A stretch of 64,000 nt of DNA from the NCBI RefSeq assembly GCF_000194155.1, contig NZ_GL877884.1, forward strand, positions 62,001 through 126,000. The letters are read 5' to 3'. Under the pieces are notes generated by a model. It searched no databases. It saw only the letters and a list, made by a program, of their open reading frames with translations, and had not been told where the DNA came from. The DNA comes from Saccharopolyspora spinosa NRRL 18395. Its GTDB lineage: Bacteria > Actinomycetota > Actinomycetes > Mycobacteriales > Pseudonocardiaceae. How positions within the stretch are numbered: position 1 is the first letter of the stretch; every line of letters begins with the position of its first letter. Of the stretch, positions 47,167 to 55,682 are shown piece by piece. The position numbers were made by a program, and so were the translations under genes.

Positions 47167-49215
47167 TCACTCGCGATCGAGCTTGCGCTGCACCCGCTCC
47201 GCCTTCGGGCTCTGCGCCTGCTCGTAGATCGCCAGCGCCTCGTCCAGGCAGTCCCGCGCACCCGGCTGCCCGGTCGCGGTCAGCGAGTCGGCGAGCAGTT
47301 CCAACGGCTCGGCGAGGTCGAAGGATGCCTGCCGCTCCCGAGTCGCGGCAATGGCGTCCTGGAGCAGCGCGAGGGCCTGCTCATGCTGGCCGAGCGCCTG
47401 GTGCGCCCGAGCCGCGGCGACCCTGATCTGTCCAGGAGTCCGCTTGTCCTCGGGGAATTCCGCGATCCGCTCCAGGGCGGCGCGCAACAGCTCCAAGGCC
47501 TCGCCGTGGCGGCCGAGCCCGGAAAACGACTTGCCCATCAGGTATTCCTGCAGCGCCATGCCGCGACGGCGCCCCAACTCCTCGTTGAGCCGCCGCGACC
47601 GCTCGAAATTCCCGACTGCCCCGTCGAATTCGCCGAGCGCGTGCATCACCTTGCCCTGGAATTCCAGGGCAGAAGCCAGGATCCGCCGATGCCCGGCTCG
47701 CTCCGCCACGGCGACGGCCTGCGCGCATTCCTCCTGCGCTTCGGCGAGCTCGTCGCACTCCATCAGCAGCTGCCCGCGCAGGCACCGCATCCGGGACTCC
47801 GCGACGGGCTCCTCGATCTCCCGTGCGCACTTGATGGCCAGTTCCAAAGCCCGCAACGTGTCGGAATAGTGCTTGTGCTGGTTGTGCAGCGCCCACAATG
47901 GACCGTCGCAGAGCGCGATCACGTCGACGCGCAAACCACTTTCTTCTGCCAACCGGACTATGCCGAGCAGGTTGACCCGCTCCCGCTCCAGCCACTCCAG
48001 CGCTTCTTCCCGGGTGGCGAAGGGGTTTTCCCCGGCGACGTCGTCGTCCACGACGCGGAGGCGGCTCGGCTCCATCACCATCCGGTCGGCGAAGGCGCCC
48101 TGCAACCGATACCAACCGACGAGGCGCCGCAGCGCATCGTCGCGCTTCGCGGCGCCGAGCGCCCGCACGGCTTCGGAGGAGGCGTGCTCGTCCACGAGGT
48201 CGTGGAGCAGGTACTGCTCTTGATCGTTCTCTTCCACCAGACAAGTCCTGTGCAACTCGGCGAGACGGGATTCGGCGTCGATCTCAGCCAGATCGGCTAA
48301 CGCCGCCACCGCCCCGGCCGAGAACACGGGGCCCGGGAACACGCCCAGCCACGCGTACAGTTCCTTCTCGGTCGCCTGGAGCTCCCCAACCGCGAGATCC
48401 AGGGCCGAGAAGACCGTGTGGAAGTGCTTCCGCCGCCGACCGGAGAGCTCCCGGACCGCCCGCGCGATGCTCCAAGACGCCCGCCGCTGCAAAAGACCGG
48501 CGACGACGCGCAACGCGATCGGCAACCCGCCGCACTGATCCACGAGCTCCGCCGCAGCGGCGGGCTCAGCGTCGACCCGCGCCCGCAGCCCGTTCCACCT
48601 CAGGTAGTCGAGGGCATGCGGCGGCTCGAGCGCGGTCAGCCGAATCGGGCGAACCCCGTCCGGAACCAGGTCGGCGGCATCTTCTCGGGCCGTGCACAGC
48701 ACGAGGCTGTCCGCCGAGGCGGGCAGCAACTTCTCGATCTCCCGCAGGTCAGCCACGTCGTCGAAGAAGAACAGCAGCTTCCGGCCCTTGGTCCTGCTGC
48801 GCAGCAGGACGATCTTGTCATCCGTCGCCAGCGGGATCCGGTCACCGTCAACGCCCAGCGAACGCAAGCAGTGCTCGGCGGCCTCGTCGAGGCTCCGCCG
48901 CCCAAGGTCGAAGTCGAACACCACCTGGCCGTCCTCGAACGCCCCGATCACCCGGTGCGACCAGTAGGTGCCCAGCGCGCTCTTGCCGACCCCGTTGATC
49001 CCGCTGATCACCACGCACCCGGCCCGAGCACCACGCCGCTCGGCCAACAGCGCGTCGAGCGCTTCGCGCTCCGGCTCCCGATCGACGAAGTTGACCGGCT
49101 CCGCAGACAGCTGCCCCGGCGGCACCTGCTCCTCGTGGAAGTGCACGTGGCCGTGAACGGCCCCGATCTGCACGAGGTTGCGCACCGAACCGCTGTTCTC
49201 GTTGCCCATACCCAC
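47167..49215 (-). CDS. NLR-like STAND ATPase (NB-ARC, TPR) with amyloid-type N-terminal motif
   Basis: A 682-residue signalling ATPase. Residues 10-27 read SVRNLVQIGAVHGHVHF, which resembles the RHIM-like amyloid signalling motif (BASS3 type) found at the ends of bacterial NLR proteins. An NB-ARC domain follows: P-loop GINGVGKSALG (about 72-82), Walker B LLFFFDDVADL (about 147), sensor and GLPIALRVVAG motifs. After a winged-helix region, C-terminal TPR repeats (about 430-680) form the ligand-sensing part. No effector with the same motif is adjacent. Possible roles are antiphage defence or regulated cell death; this is inference. Confidence 0.85.
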   Translation of the reverse strand: MGMGNENSGSVRNLVQIGAVHGHVHFHEEQVPPGQLSAEPVNFVDREPEREALDALLAERRGARAGCVVISGINGVGKSALGTYWSHRVIGAFEDGQVVFDFDLGRRSLDEAAEHCLRSLGVDGDRIPLATDDKIVLLRSRTKGRKLLFFFDDVADLREIEKLLPASADSLVLCTAREDAADLVPDGVRPIRLTALEPPHALDYLRWNGLRARVDAEPAAAAELVDQCGGLPIALRVVAGLLQRRASWSIARAVRELSGRRRKHFHTVFSALDLAVGELQATEKELYAWLGVFPGPVFSAGAVAALADLAEIDAESRLAELHRTCLVEENDQEQYLLHDLVDEHASSEAVRALGAAKRDDALRRLVGWYRLQGAFADRMVMEPSRLRVVDDDVAGENPFATREEALEWLERERVNLLGIVRLAEESGLRVDVIALCDGPLWALHNQHKHYSDTLRALELAIKCAREIEEPVAESRMRCLRGQLLMECDELAEAQEECAQAVAVAERAGHRRILASALEFQGKVMHALGEFDGAVGNFERSRRLNEELGRRRGMALQEYLMGKSFSGLGRHGEALELLRAALERIAEFPEDKRTPGQIRVAAARAHQALGQHEQALALLQDAIAATRERQASFDLAEPLELLADSLTATGQPGARDCLDEALAIYEQAQSPKAERVQRKLDRE

Positions 49216-49351
49216 CCCATAGGCGCCGAACGGTAACGATCACCTGACGATACGCGACGGAAGCCTGCGACCGGTGGGACGCGAGGGACGCCAACCGGGT
49301 GTCGGCAGCGAAAGGCGGTGCAGGTACGCTCCGAGACGGGTCGAAGACCAA

Positions 49352-49424
49352 GCCCTCGTAGCTCAGGGGATAGAGCACCGCTCTCCTAAAGCGGGTGTCG
49401 CAGGTTCGAATCCTGCCGGGGGCG
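49352..49424 (+). tRNA. tRNA-Arg (anticodon CCT)
   Basis: A 73-nt cloverleaf, GCCCTCGTAGCTCAGGGGAT at the 5' end. The anticodon loop CTCCTAA on a CCGCT/AGCGG stem gives CCT, which reads AGG. The T arm is GCAGGTTCGAATCCTGC; CCA is not fully encoded. Its 3' half is the attachment site of the integrated element and is duplicated at 63821-63867. Confidence 0.97.
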
Positions 49425-49425
49425 C
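49379..49425 (+). other. attL, 47-bp attachment repeat
   Basis: The left copy of a 47-bp identity block covering the anticodon arm to the 3' end of tRNA-Arg plus one base. It is identical to 63821-63867. Integration here keeps the tRNA gene whole. Confidence 0.95.
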
Positions 49426-49532
49426 AAGTTGCAACCTGGCCCAAACGCTCCCTGACCTGCGAGAAGAGGCCAGGGAGCAGGCGGGACATTGTCCGGCTGT
49501 GTCCGGTCGTGATCCCCATCGTCCGGGTGTTC

Positions 49533-49550
49533 GTGCCAAATACGTGCCCA
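49533..49550 (+). repeat. Candidate arm-type integrase site, left
   Basis: GTGCCAAATACGTGCCCA, an 18-bp block repeated exactly at 63731-63748. It lies 108 bp inside attL, just past the int stop; the other copy lies 73 bp inside attR. Direct repeats flanking both core sites are what arm-binding tyrosine integrases use. Confidence 0.7.
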
Positions 49551-49566
49551 CGAAATCGGGAGCAGC

Positions 49567-50970
49567 TCAACCACTCGGGCGGTGGCCGAGCGCGCGCTGC
49601 ACCTTGTCTCGCGCGACCTGGTCTTGCCCGTCCAGGCACTTGGCGTAGACCTGTAGCAGCACCTCGACCGAATGGCCCGCCCATTCGGCGACCTGGGCTG
49701 GGTCGACTCCGCCGTTGAGCCAGGTCGACACGGCGGCATGCCGCAGGTCGTACGGGCGGCCCGCTAGTGGGGTCGCCAGGGCCTCCTCAGCAAACGTCGC
49801 TCGGCGGGCTCGGGTCCACACCCGGTTCCATGTGATCGACGGAACCTCGCGCCCGTCCTCGCCGCGAAACAGCCGACCGTCCCTCGCCACCCCGTACTTG
49901 GCCAGGTGCTCACGGAGGATCTTCGTCAGCTCCGGGGGGCACGGAACATGCCGCCCTTCCCCGCGGGGTCGATGTTTCAGGCCGCGCCGGTCGCGAGGCT
50001 GGCCGGCGTCCGTCCAGCTGCTGCCTGCGTGCGGTGCGGCGTCTTCGATGTAGATCTCGCCCCAGCCGTAGACCCAGTCGTTCTTGGCCTCCGACCATGT
50101 CGGCTCCGGGAGCTTCAGGAAGGGCTTACGAAGGTCAACCGCCTCTTCCGGGCGAAGAGCGCCGAAATACATGCTGGCGAAGCAGGCATAGAGCTTCGGG
50201 CCGCTGCGCTTCACCTGCATCATCTCGCGCAGCAGGGTGCGTACTTGCACCGGATTCGGAACTCGCCGCCGGTCGATCGTCCGTGAGGGCTTAGGTGCCG
50301 CCCACTCGATCTCTCTCAGCGGGTTCGAGTGCAGCAGCTCCATCTTCACGGCATGTTTCAACATGTTTGACACGATCATTCGCCGTTGACGCGCAACGGA
50401 TTTGGCGCTCGGCTTGCCATCGAGTCGGGTGACCGTCGCGTTGTGGAGCGCCTGTGCCGTCACCGGCCTCATTACGTACGTGAGCGGATACGAGTTCCGC
50501 TCGATCCAGGACAGCGCCTTTGCGATGTGGTCCGGCTTGTCCTCGCGCTCCCTCTTGGAGAGGTTGAAGGCCCACCCCAACGCCGAACGGATCGTTGCGT
50601 CATCGGGCTTTCCGTTGCTGTCCTTGAGCATGACCGGAGTTGCCGCAGTAAGCGCCTCCGCGATAGTCCGACGATATGTCGCTGCCGCCTGGGGCCACTT
50701 CATGGCGACGTAGTCGAGAGCGAGGGCGTAGAAGTTGATTTCCTGCTTCGGTCGTTCCATCGAGACTGGCAAGCCGGTGTCAGTGCGGAATGCTTCGCCC
50801 TCACTGGCTGCCGAAACCAGTTTCGATCGGAAGCTCTTTGCGAGCGTGCTGTTTGCGAACGGCCTCTTGAACGGCTCTTTTTCGACTCGCCACCGTACGT
50901 AGTAGGTGTTTCCACGCTTGCCCCGGTAAACCCAGGTCTTGTGAATCTTCACGTTGTAAGAGGTGTACAT
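49567..50970 (-). CDS. int: Tyrosine site-specific integrase
   Basis: A 467-residue tyrosine recombinase. The catalytic residues are visible: Arg in FGALRPEEAVDL, the HxxR-type box YDLRHAAVSTWLNGG, the second His in WAGHSVEVLL and the nucleophile Tyr in LLQVYAKCLDG. The N-terminal part should bind arm sites and the middle part the core. It lies next to attL and starts where xis ends (one shared base), so the two are coexpressed. Confidence 0.95.
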   Translation of the reverse strand: MYTSYNVKIHKTWVYRGKRGNTYYVRWRVEKEPFKRPFANSTLAKSFRSKLVSAASEGEAFRTDTGLPVSMERPKQEINFYALALDYVAMKWPQAAATYRRTIAEALTAATPVMLKDSNGKPDDATIRSALGWAFNLSKREREDKPDHIAKALSWIERNSYPLTYVMRPVTAQALHNATVTRLDGKPSAKSVARQRRMIVSNMLKHAVKMELLHSNPLREIEWAAPKPSRTIDRRRVPNPVQVRTLLREMMQVKRSGPKLYACFASMYFGALRPEEAVDLRKPFLKLPEPTWSEAKNDWVYGWGEIYIEDAAPHAGSSWTDAGQPRDRRGLKHRPRGEGRHVPCPPELTKILREHLAKYGVARDGRLFRGEDGREVPSITWNRVWTRARRATFAEEALATPLAGRPYDLRHAAVSTWLNGGVDPAQVAEWAGHSVEVLLQVYAKCLDGQDQVARDKVQRALGHRPSG

Positions 50971-51161
50971 CAGGCGGCATCCTCAAGGTCGTTAAGCCAC
51001 TTTTCGAAGTCAGTTCGGCGAATCCGCAGCGATCCGTTGGGCAACCGCACGCACGGCGGTCCCTGTTCTTTCGCTCGCCAGTCGTAGAAAGTGCTGCGCG
51101 CAATGCCCAGCTCGTCGCACACCTCGGGAACCTTCAGATAGTTTCCGCTGCGCTTGACCAT
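50970..51161 (-). CDS. xis: Excisionase, MerR-like HTH
   Basis: A 63-residue helix-turn-helix protein (LKVPEVCDELGIARSTFYDW, then LRIRRTDFEKWLNDLE). This is the usual AlpA/Xis-like excisionase of AICEs, which directs integrase toward excision. It immediately precedes int. Confidence 0.92.
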   Translation of the reverse strand: MVKRSGNYLKVPEVCDELGIARSTFYDWRAKEQGPPCVRLPNGSLRIRRTDFEKWLNDLEDAA

Positions 51162-51195
51162 TACTACCTCCTTCGTTCGAGGGGAAGTTGGGATC

Positions 51196-51283
51196 CGTGT
51201 CCCCGAGGTGTCCCCGGGTTTCAGATGCTGTTTTGGCTGTTCAGAAGAGGTTCGGGGACAGCGGGGACGTCGGGGACACTTCG
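51196..51283. repeat. GGGGACA repeat cluster, left
   Basis: CGTGTCCCCGAGGTGTCCCCG near 51196 and, on the other strand, CGGGGACA, CGGGGACG and CGGGGACAC between 51254 and 51283. The cluster overlaps the end of the RecA-like gene and the xis promoter region. Similar GTGTCCCCGCAT repeats occur at 63323-63391 near attR. Confidence 0.65.
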
Positions 51284-52296
51284 TGGTCGGTCGCGCCGCC
51301 GGATGCCTCGGCGGTGCTGGGGATGCGGTATCGGCCGCTCGTGACGTGCAGGTGGCCTTCTTTGGCCAGGCGCTGGCAGGTCTTTTTGACGTTCTCGTGC
51401 GGCAAACGGGTCGCTTCAGCGATGGCTTTCGGGCCGAGACCGGGGTTTTCGCGCACGTAGCGCAGGATCGTGGCGCGGGTGTCGTTCAGGGTGTGGTCGC
51501 TGGCGGGGCCGTCGAGCAGCTGCCAACTTCCTGTCGTGGCTTGGAAGGACAGGGCGTATTCGGCTTCGTCGACGTCGCGGCCGGTGACGTTGAGAACGCC
51601 GTCGGCCTGGTTCCGGCCGCGCTTGAGGACCAGGACGGCGTCTGCGGCTCCGGCGATGCCGTTGGTGCCGGACACTTCGGCGAGGAAGTCCTCAGCGCCC
51701 ATCTTGCGGACGTGGTGGACCAGGACCATCGCGACGCCGTAGTGATCGGCGATGCGTTTCGCGCGGGACACGGCGGCGTAGTCGGCGTCGTAGGCGGACA
51801 TGCCTGCGGGCGGGACGCCCCGGATCTTGGCGAATACGTCGAGCACGACCATGCGTGCGTCCCGGTGGCGTTCCAGCCATCCGGCGATGGCCTGATCGCC
51901 CCCGGCGGGCAGTGCGGGGCTCTCGGTGGCCAGGGTGAGACCCGGTGGGGCGGGTTTGCCGCCGAGTAGCTTGCCCATGCGGGTCTGCAACCGGCGTGGG
52001 GTGTCTTCCAACGCGAGGTAGAGCACGGGGCCGGGCTGCACGTCGATCGACTCCAGCGCCTGGCCTCCGGCCGCGACGGACAGCGCCAGGCCGAGAGACA
52101 TCCAGGACTTGCCGACCTTGGGCGGCCCGGCCAGGACGTTGACGCCTTCGGAGAAGATTCCGGGCACGGCCCACCGGGGTTCGGGGAACTCGGCGGCCAT
52201 GAGCCTGTCGGCGGTCCAGGCGTTGGCGAAGGTGTCGGCGAGTTCGGGGCGCAGCGGGCGCACGTTGTCGGCCCCGGATGGTTGCGGGTTGTTCAC
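51241..52296 (-). CDS. RecA-like AAA ATPase/helicase of the replication module
   Basis: A 351-residue ATPase of the RepA/KaiC type. The P-loop is LAGPPKVGKSWMSLGLAL, and the Walker B region is RMVVLDVFAKIRG. A C-terminal winged-helix domain reads GPKAIAEATRLPHENVKKTC. The GTG start overlaps the prim-pol stop by 4 bases. With prim-pol it probably forms the element's replicative helicase-primase pair. A longer open frame through the prim-pol gene is a shadow. Confidence 0.9.
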   Translation of the reverse strand: MNNPQPSGADNVRPLRPELADTFANAWTADRLMAAEFPEPRWAVPGIFSEGVNVLAGPPKVGKSWMSLGLALSVAAGGQALESIDVQPGPVLYLALEDTPRRLQTRMGKLLGGKPAPPGLTLATESPALPAGGDQAIAGWLERHRDARMVVLDVFAKIRGVPPAGMSAYDADYAAVSRAKRIADHYGVAMVLVHHVRKMGAEDFLAEVSGTNGIAGAADAVLVLKRGRNQADGVLNVTGRDVDEAEYALSFQATTGSWQLLDGPASDHTLNDTRATILRYVRENPGLGPKAIAEATRLPHENVKKTCQRLAKEGHLHVTSGRYRIPSTAEASGGATDHEVSPTSPLSPNLF

Positions 52297-53237
52297 GCGG
52301 CGACCTTTCGGGGACGTGCGGCTCCGGCACGCAGGCCGGAGGCGATGGTCTTGTGTGCCTGGTTCCAGCTGTAGGCGCCGGCGGTGACGTGATCGTGGGC
52401 GACGTGCAACAGCAGCTCGGTGACGTCCTGCTCGCCGAGTTCGCCCCCGGCGACCAGCTGGCCGAGGGCGTTCGCGGCGCAGTACAGGGAGAAGTTCCGC
52501 TCTCCGCCCACGGCGGTGCGCACGCGCTCGGTTTCGGCGCAGATCGCAGCGTCGAGGTAGCGGGCCCGTCGCCCCTGGCCGGTGGTGATCGGGATCGGCT
52601 GCTGCGGTGGCAGCGGTGCGGGGGCGAGGCGTTCGCACAGCCAGGCGGGCAGCGGTAGCAGCGGCCGGTCGTGGGTGATGGTGTAGCGGCCGTCGCGACG
52701 GATCGAGCCGGGACCGACGACGTAGCCGCCGTGGGCGCGGGTGTCGATGCCCCACCCGAGGCCGTTGCCGCGCTCGCCTTGGGTGTTGCGCAGCTCGATG
52801 CCGTCCGGGGCGGTGAAGTACAGGTGCGTGCCGCCTGAGGGTGTGGTCACGGTGAAGGTCTCCAGCGGCGGTTGCTGCCCGGCCTCGGCACACAGCAGGA
52901 GGAAGACGTCCATGCCGTTGGCCGCGTCCTGCTCGGCCCAGTTCGGTGGGACGGGCTTGCCGGGCTTGGGCATGTCGAAGTCCAGGACGACGTTGCCTGC
53001 TCGGCCCGGGGGGATGCCGATGTTGTAGTCGTCGTGGTTCCAGCAGTCTCGGATCCGGTCGGGGTCGGTGGTGGCGCGGTGTTCGGGCTTGAGGTGGCCG
53101 TTGGCGCAGATTCCGGTGCCGGGGCACTCGGCGTGCCCGTGCAGGGCGGGGAAGCTGCCTCGTGGTTTGAGGGGGAACACCGGCCAGCCGCGCTGTGCGA
53201 CGGCCAGAGCAGCGTTGAGAAGCGTGTACGACGGCAT
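52293..53237 (-). CDS. Bifunctional DNA primase/polymerase (prim-pol), replication initiator
   Basis: A 314-residue archaeo-eukaryotic-type primase. The N-terminal prim-pol domain begins ALAVAQRGWPVFPLKPRG with the zinc or metal-linked HAECPGTGICANGHL, then the catalytic acidic pair in NVVLDFDMPKPG, and the histidine in SGGTHLYFTAP. It matches the RepPP-type initiator of AICEs. It lies just downstream of the repeat-rich 53238-53447 region, a candidate origin. Confidence 0.92.
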   Translation of the reverse strand: MPSYTLLNAALAVAQRGWPVFPLKPRGSFPALHGHAECPGTGICANGHLKPEHRATTDPDRIRDCWNHDDYNIGIPPGRAGNVVLDFDMPKPGKPVPPNWAEQDAANGMDVFLLLCAEAGQQPPLETFTVTTPSGGTHLYFTAPDGIELRNTQGERGNGLGWGIDTRAHGGYVVGPGSIRRDGRYTITHDRPLLPLPAWLCERLAPAPLPPQQPIPITTGQGRRARYLDAAICAETERVRTAVGGERNFSLYCAANALGQLVAGGELGEQDVTELLLHVAHDHVTAGAYSWNQAHKTIASGLRAGAARPRKVAA

Positions 53238-53447
53238 CAGCGGAACCTCTTTTGGACACGAAGAGTCACAAGTTGGGAAGGGAATGGGGAGGGAACGGGA
53301 CAGGGAATCCGGGGAGGGCGAGGGAAAATTCCCTGTCCCGTTCCCTGTGCCCGTTCCCTCGGTTTGAGCTGCGGAAAGGTCCCGTGGAGGGAATGAGGGA
53401 ATGGCGCGCGGCAGGCCGTGAGAACCCGGTTGTGGGCCGGTTTTCGG
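53238..53447. other. Candidate replication origin with inverted repeat
   Basis: A noncoding gap between the prim-pol and transfer genes. A perfect 19-bp inverted repeat (53290-53308 with 53328-53346) has arms AGGGAACGGGACAGGGAAT. Further GGGAA and TTCCCT units extend on both sides, from about 53278 to 53405. Repeats of this kind next to the initiator gene fit an origin or a conjugation (clt) site. Confidence 0.6.
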
Positions 53448-55682
53448 CTACTCGGCGTCGTTCCCTCCCTCGCGCTCGGCGAGGGCCTGGTGAACACGTT
53501 CCGCATACACCATGAGCACGCCTGCTTTGGTCACCTGCGCGCCTTCGGCGTCGAGCTGGGCTTTGAGCTTGTCGGCGTTGAGCTGCTCGTAGGGCCGGTA
53601 GTTCGGGGCGAGCGTGCGCAGCCGGGCGACCACGTCGGTGGCCTTGACCTTGCCATCGTCGGCGAGGACTTCGGCGACGTCGGCGAGCAGATCGCGCTGC
53701 TCGGTTTCCTTGACGCGGGTGCGAATGTGGTGGCGGGCCTGGCGGGCGCGTTCGGCGATGATCTCGGCGGCGTTGCCATCGATGAAGTGGGTACGGACGG
53801 TCTCGATGGTGTTGCTGGCGTCCTTGACCACCAGCACGCCCTTATCAAGGCCCTGCCGCAGCTCGTGCGGTGCGGCACCGCCGGCGTCCACGGCGGCATC
53901 ACCCATTCCCATGCGGGACTGCGACTCGGTGGCCACCACCAGCGAGGCGCGGATGTGTGCGCCGTTGCGGGCCCGGATCGGGAGGTTCTCGTTGGTGGGG
54001 TCCTGGGTGCCCTGCCAGAACGTCACGTTCACCGCCCGCCCCTGGTTCTGGATCTTGCGGACCGCGTTGAAGAACCGGCTGTTGGCCTTCGCGCCGCCGT
54101 AGGGGATGCCCTGCTCGTCCTTGGCGGTGCACTCGTAGGCGACCTGCGCTTCATCGACGACCAGGACGATCGGGTGGAACCCGCTGTGAGGGTCGCGGGA
54201 GAGCTCCGAGGTGACGCCGTTGGGGTAGCGGTCGGCGTTGGCCTCGATCTCGGTGATCCGGCGGTTCATCTCCTCCCCCGCCCACTCGACCATGTCCGTC
54301 GCGTCGGCCACGTGCTCATCCGTCGGCCCGGCGATGTAGGTGCTGACCAGCGGTTTGAGCATGTTGTAGTCGCCGACGCCCTTGAGGTCGGCCAGGTGGA
54401 CCTCGACCGAGGGGTCCAGCAGCAGCCACAGCAGCAGCGACCGCAACGCCACCGTTTTGCCCTGGTTGGACAAGCCGGTGATCAGCAGGTGGCACTGCCA
54501 GAGCTTGAGCAGGAACGCGTCCCCGCGCAGCGTCACGCCCCACGGTGCGCGGCCGGAGAAGATGTCGGCGGCGTCGAACCCGTCGTTGACCAGCGGAGAA
54601 GGGCCGATCGGTTCGTCGAGCGCCCCGGAGTCGGCGACCCACAACCGCACCGTGCGCGCCGCCGGGGCCTTAGTGATGAACACCTCGTGCTCGTGACGGC
54701 CCAGCCCCTCGGCGACGGCCTGCCGCTTGGCACGCACCTGCTCGGTCGTGACCGTGGTATCGCCGCTGGACGGCAGGGTGACGTCCACCTCGACCCCGCA
54801 CCCGGCGAGCTTGATCGGCGAGAGCATCGCGGCCCGCTGGTGCTCGTCCATGCGGTCGATCGCGCGCCGCAGCGCGGGAATCCCCGAGCGCTGCAACGCC
54901 GAGACCACCACACTCGGCGTGATCTCCACCTCCGTGCTGCCGGTGCCTGGCGTGGCCAGGAACGCGGGCACGTCCTGCCTACGCCGACGGTGGTTGTAGC
55001 CCTTGATCAGCAGCCCGACCAGCAACGCGATCCCGGCCCAGGGCGCCCACGAGGCGGCCCACACGACGAAGTCGAAGCCGCCGACCAGGGCGTTGATCAG
55101 GGCCGACCACACGTCGGCGAAGCCCATTCCGCCGGGCGTTGCCCATGCCGCGATGGAAACGATCAGCGTGATGGCTGTGGTCAGCAGGCCGGTAGCCGCG
55201 ATGAACTTCGGGGCCTGCATCATCAGCTGCCCGAACACCTTGATGCGTTCCAGGAACAGTCTGCGGGACTCGTTGCGCTGCGCCGAGAGCTGCGCGGCGA
55301 CGCCGTGATCCCCGGCAGCCTGAGCAGCGGCGATCCGGGCGTCGATATCGCGCCCAGTCCAGCGGCCGTAGCCGCTGGCGAGGGTGTCCCACGCCCCGCC
55401 ACCCACGTAGTACAGGTGGCGGCCGGTGAACTTGACGGCCTGCGCCCCGGCTGGCAGCGCCACCTCGGCGGCCCGCTTGGCCTTACCGGCCAGTGCCGGC
55501 GGAATCACCGGCCCGCGCTTGATACGGGCCAGCGCGCGGCTGGTCGTGTCGGGCACGAGTTCGCCCTCGATGGGCTCGTCGTTTGCCGGGTCGTCGCCGA
55601 GACGTTCGGCTGTGGCCCGCACCGGCAACGGGATCACCTCAGCCTCGTGGTTGGTGTCGTCGTGGTCGTGGACGGCGGTCAT
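53448..55682 (-). CDS. tra: FtsK/SpoIIIE-type conjugative DNA translocase
   Basis: A 744-residue transfer protein. An N-terminal region precedes two to three membrane segments (about 160-240), followed by the FtsK motor: Walker A in LLITGLSNQGKTVALRS and Walker B in IVLVVDEAQVAYE. Such proteins (TraB/TraSA) move double-stranded DNA between hyphae as hexamers and are the only protein essential for AICE transfer. A C-terminal winged-helix (from about 650) may recognise clt repeats. ATG at 55682 shares one base with the upstream stop. Confidence 0.94.
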   Translation of the reverse strand: MTAVHDHDDTNHEAEVIPLPVRATAERLGDDPANDEPIEGELVPDTTSRALARIKRGPVIPPALAGKAKRAAEVALPAGAQAVKFTGRHLYYVGGGAWDTLASGYGRWTGRDIDARIAAAQAAGDHGVAAQLSAQRNESRRLFLERIKVFGQLMMQAPKFIAATGLLTTAITLIVSIAAWATPGGMGFADVWSALINALVGGFDFVVWAASWAPWAGIALLVGLLIKGYNHRRRRQDVPAFLATPGTGSTEVEITPSVVVSALQRSGIPALRRAIDRMDEHQRAAMLSPIKLAGCGVEVDVTLPSSGDTTVTTEQVRAKRQAVAEGLGRHEHEVFITKAPAARTVRLWVADSGALDEPIGPSPLVNDGFDAADIFSGRAPWGVTLRGDAFLLKLWQCHLLITGLSNQGKTVALRSLLLWLLLDPSVEVHLADLKGVGDYNMLKPLVSTYIAGPTDEHVADATDMVEWAGEEMNRRITEIEANADRYPNGVTSELSRDPHSGFHPIVLVVDEAQVAYECTAKDEQGIPYGGAKANSRFFNAVRKIQNQGRAVNVTFWQGTQDPTNENLPIRARNGAHIRASLVVATESQSRMGMGDAAVDAGGAAPHELRQGLDKGVLVVKDASNTIETVRTHFIDGNAAEIIAERARQARHHIRTRVKETEQRDLLADVAEVLADDGKVKATDVVARLRTLAPNYRPYEQLNADKLKAQLDAEGAQVTKAGVLMVYAERVHQALAEREGGNDAE

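Noticed and set aside
49363-49551. Minus-strand frame containing APPAGFEPATPALGERCS
   Set aside because: This is the familiar false protein translated from the antisense of a tRNA 3' end.
51241-53259. One 672-residue gene covering both replication genes
   Set aside because: Its first half is a shadow of the prim-pol gene. Two genes with a GTGA overlap explain the conserved motifs.
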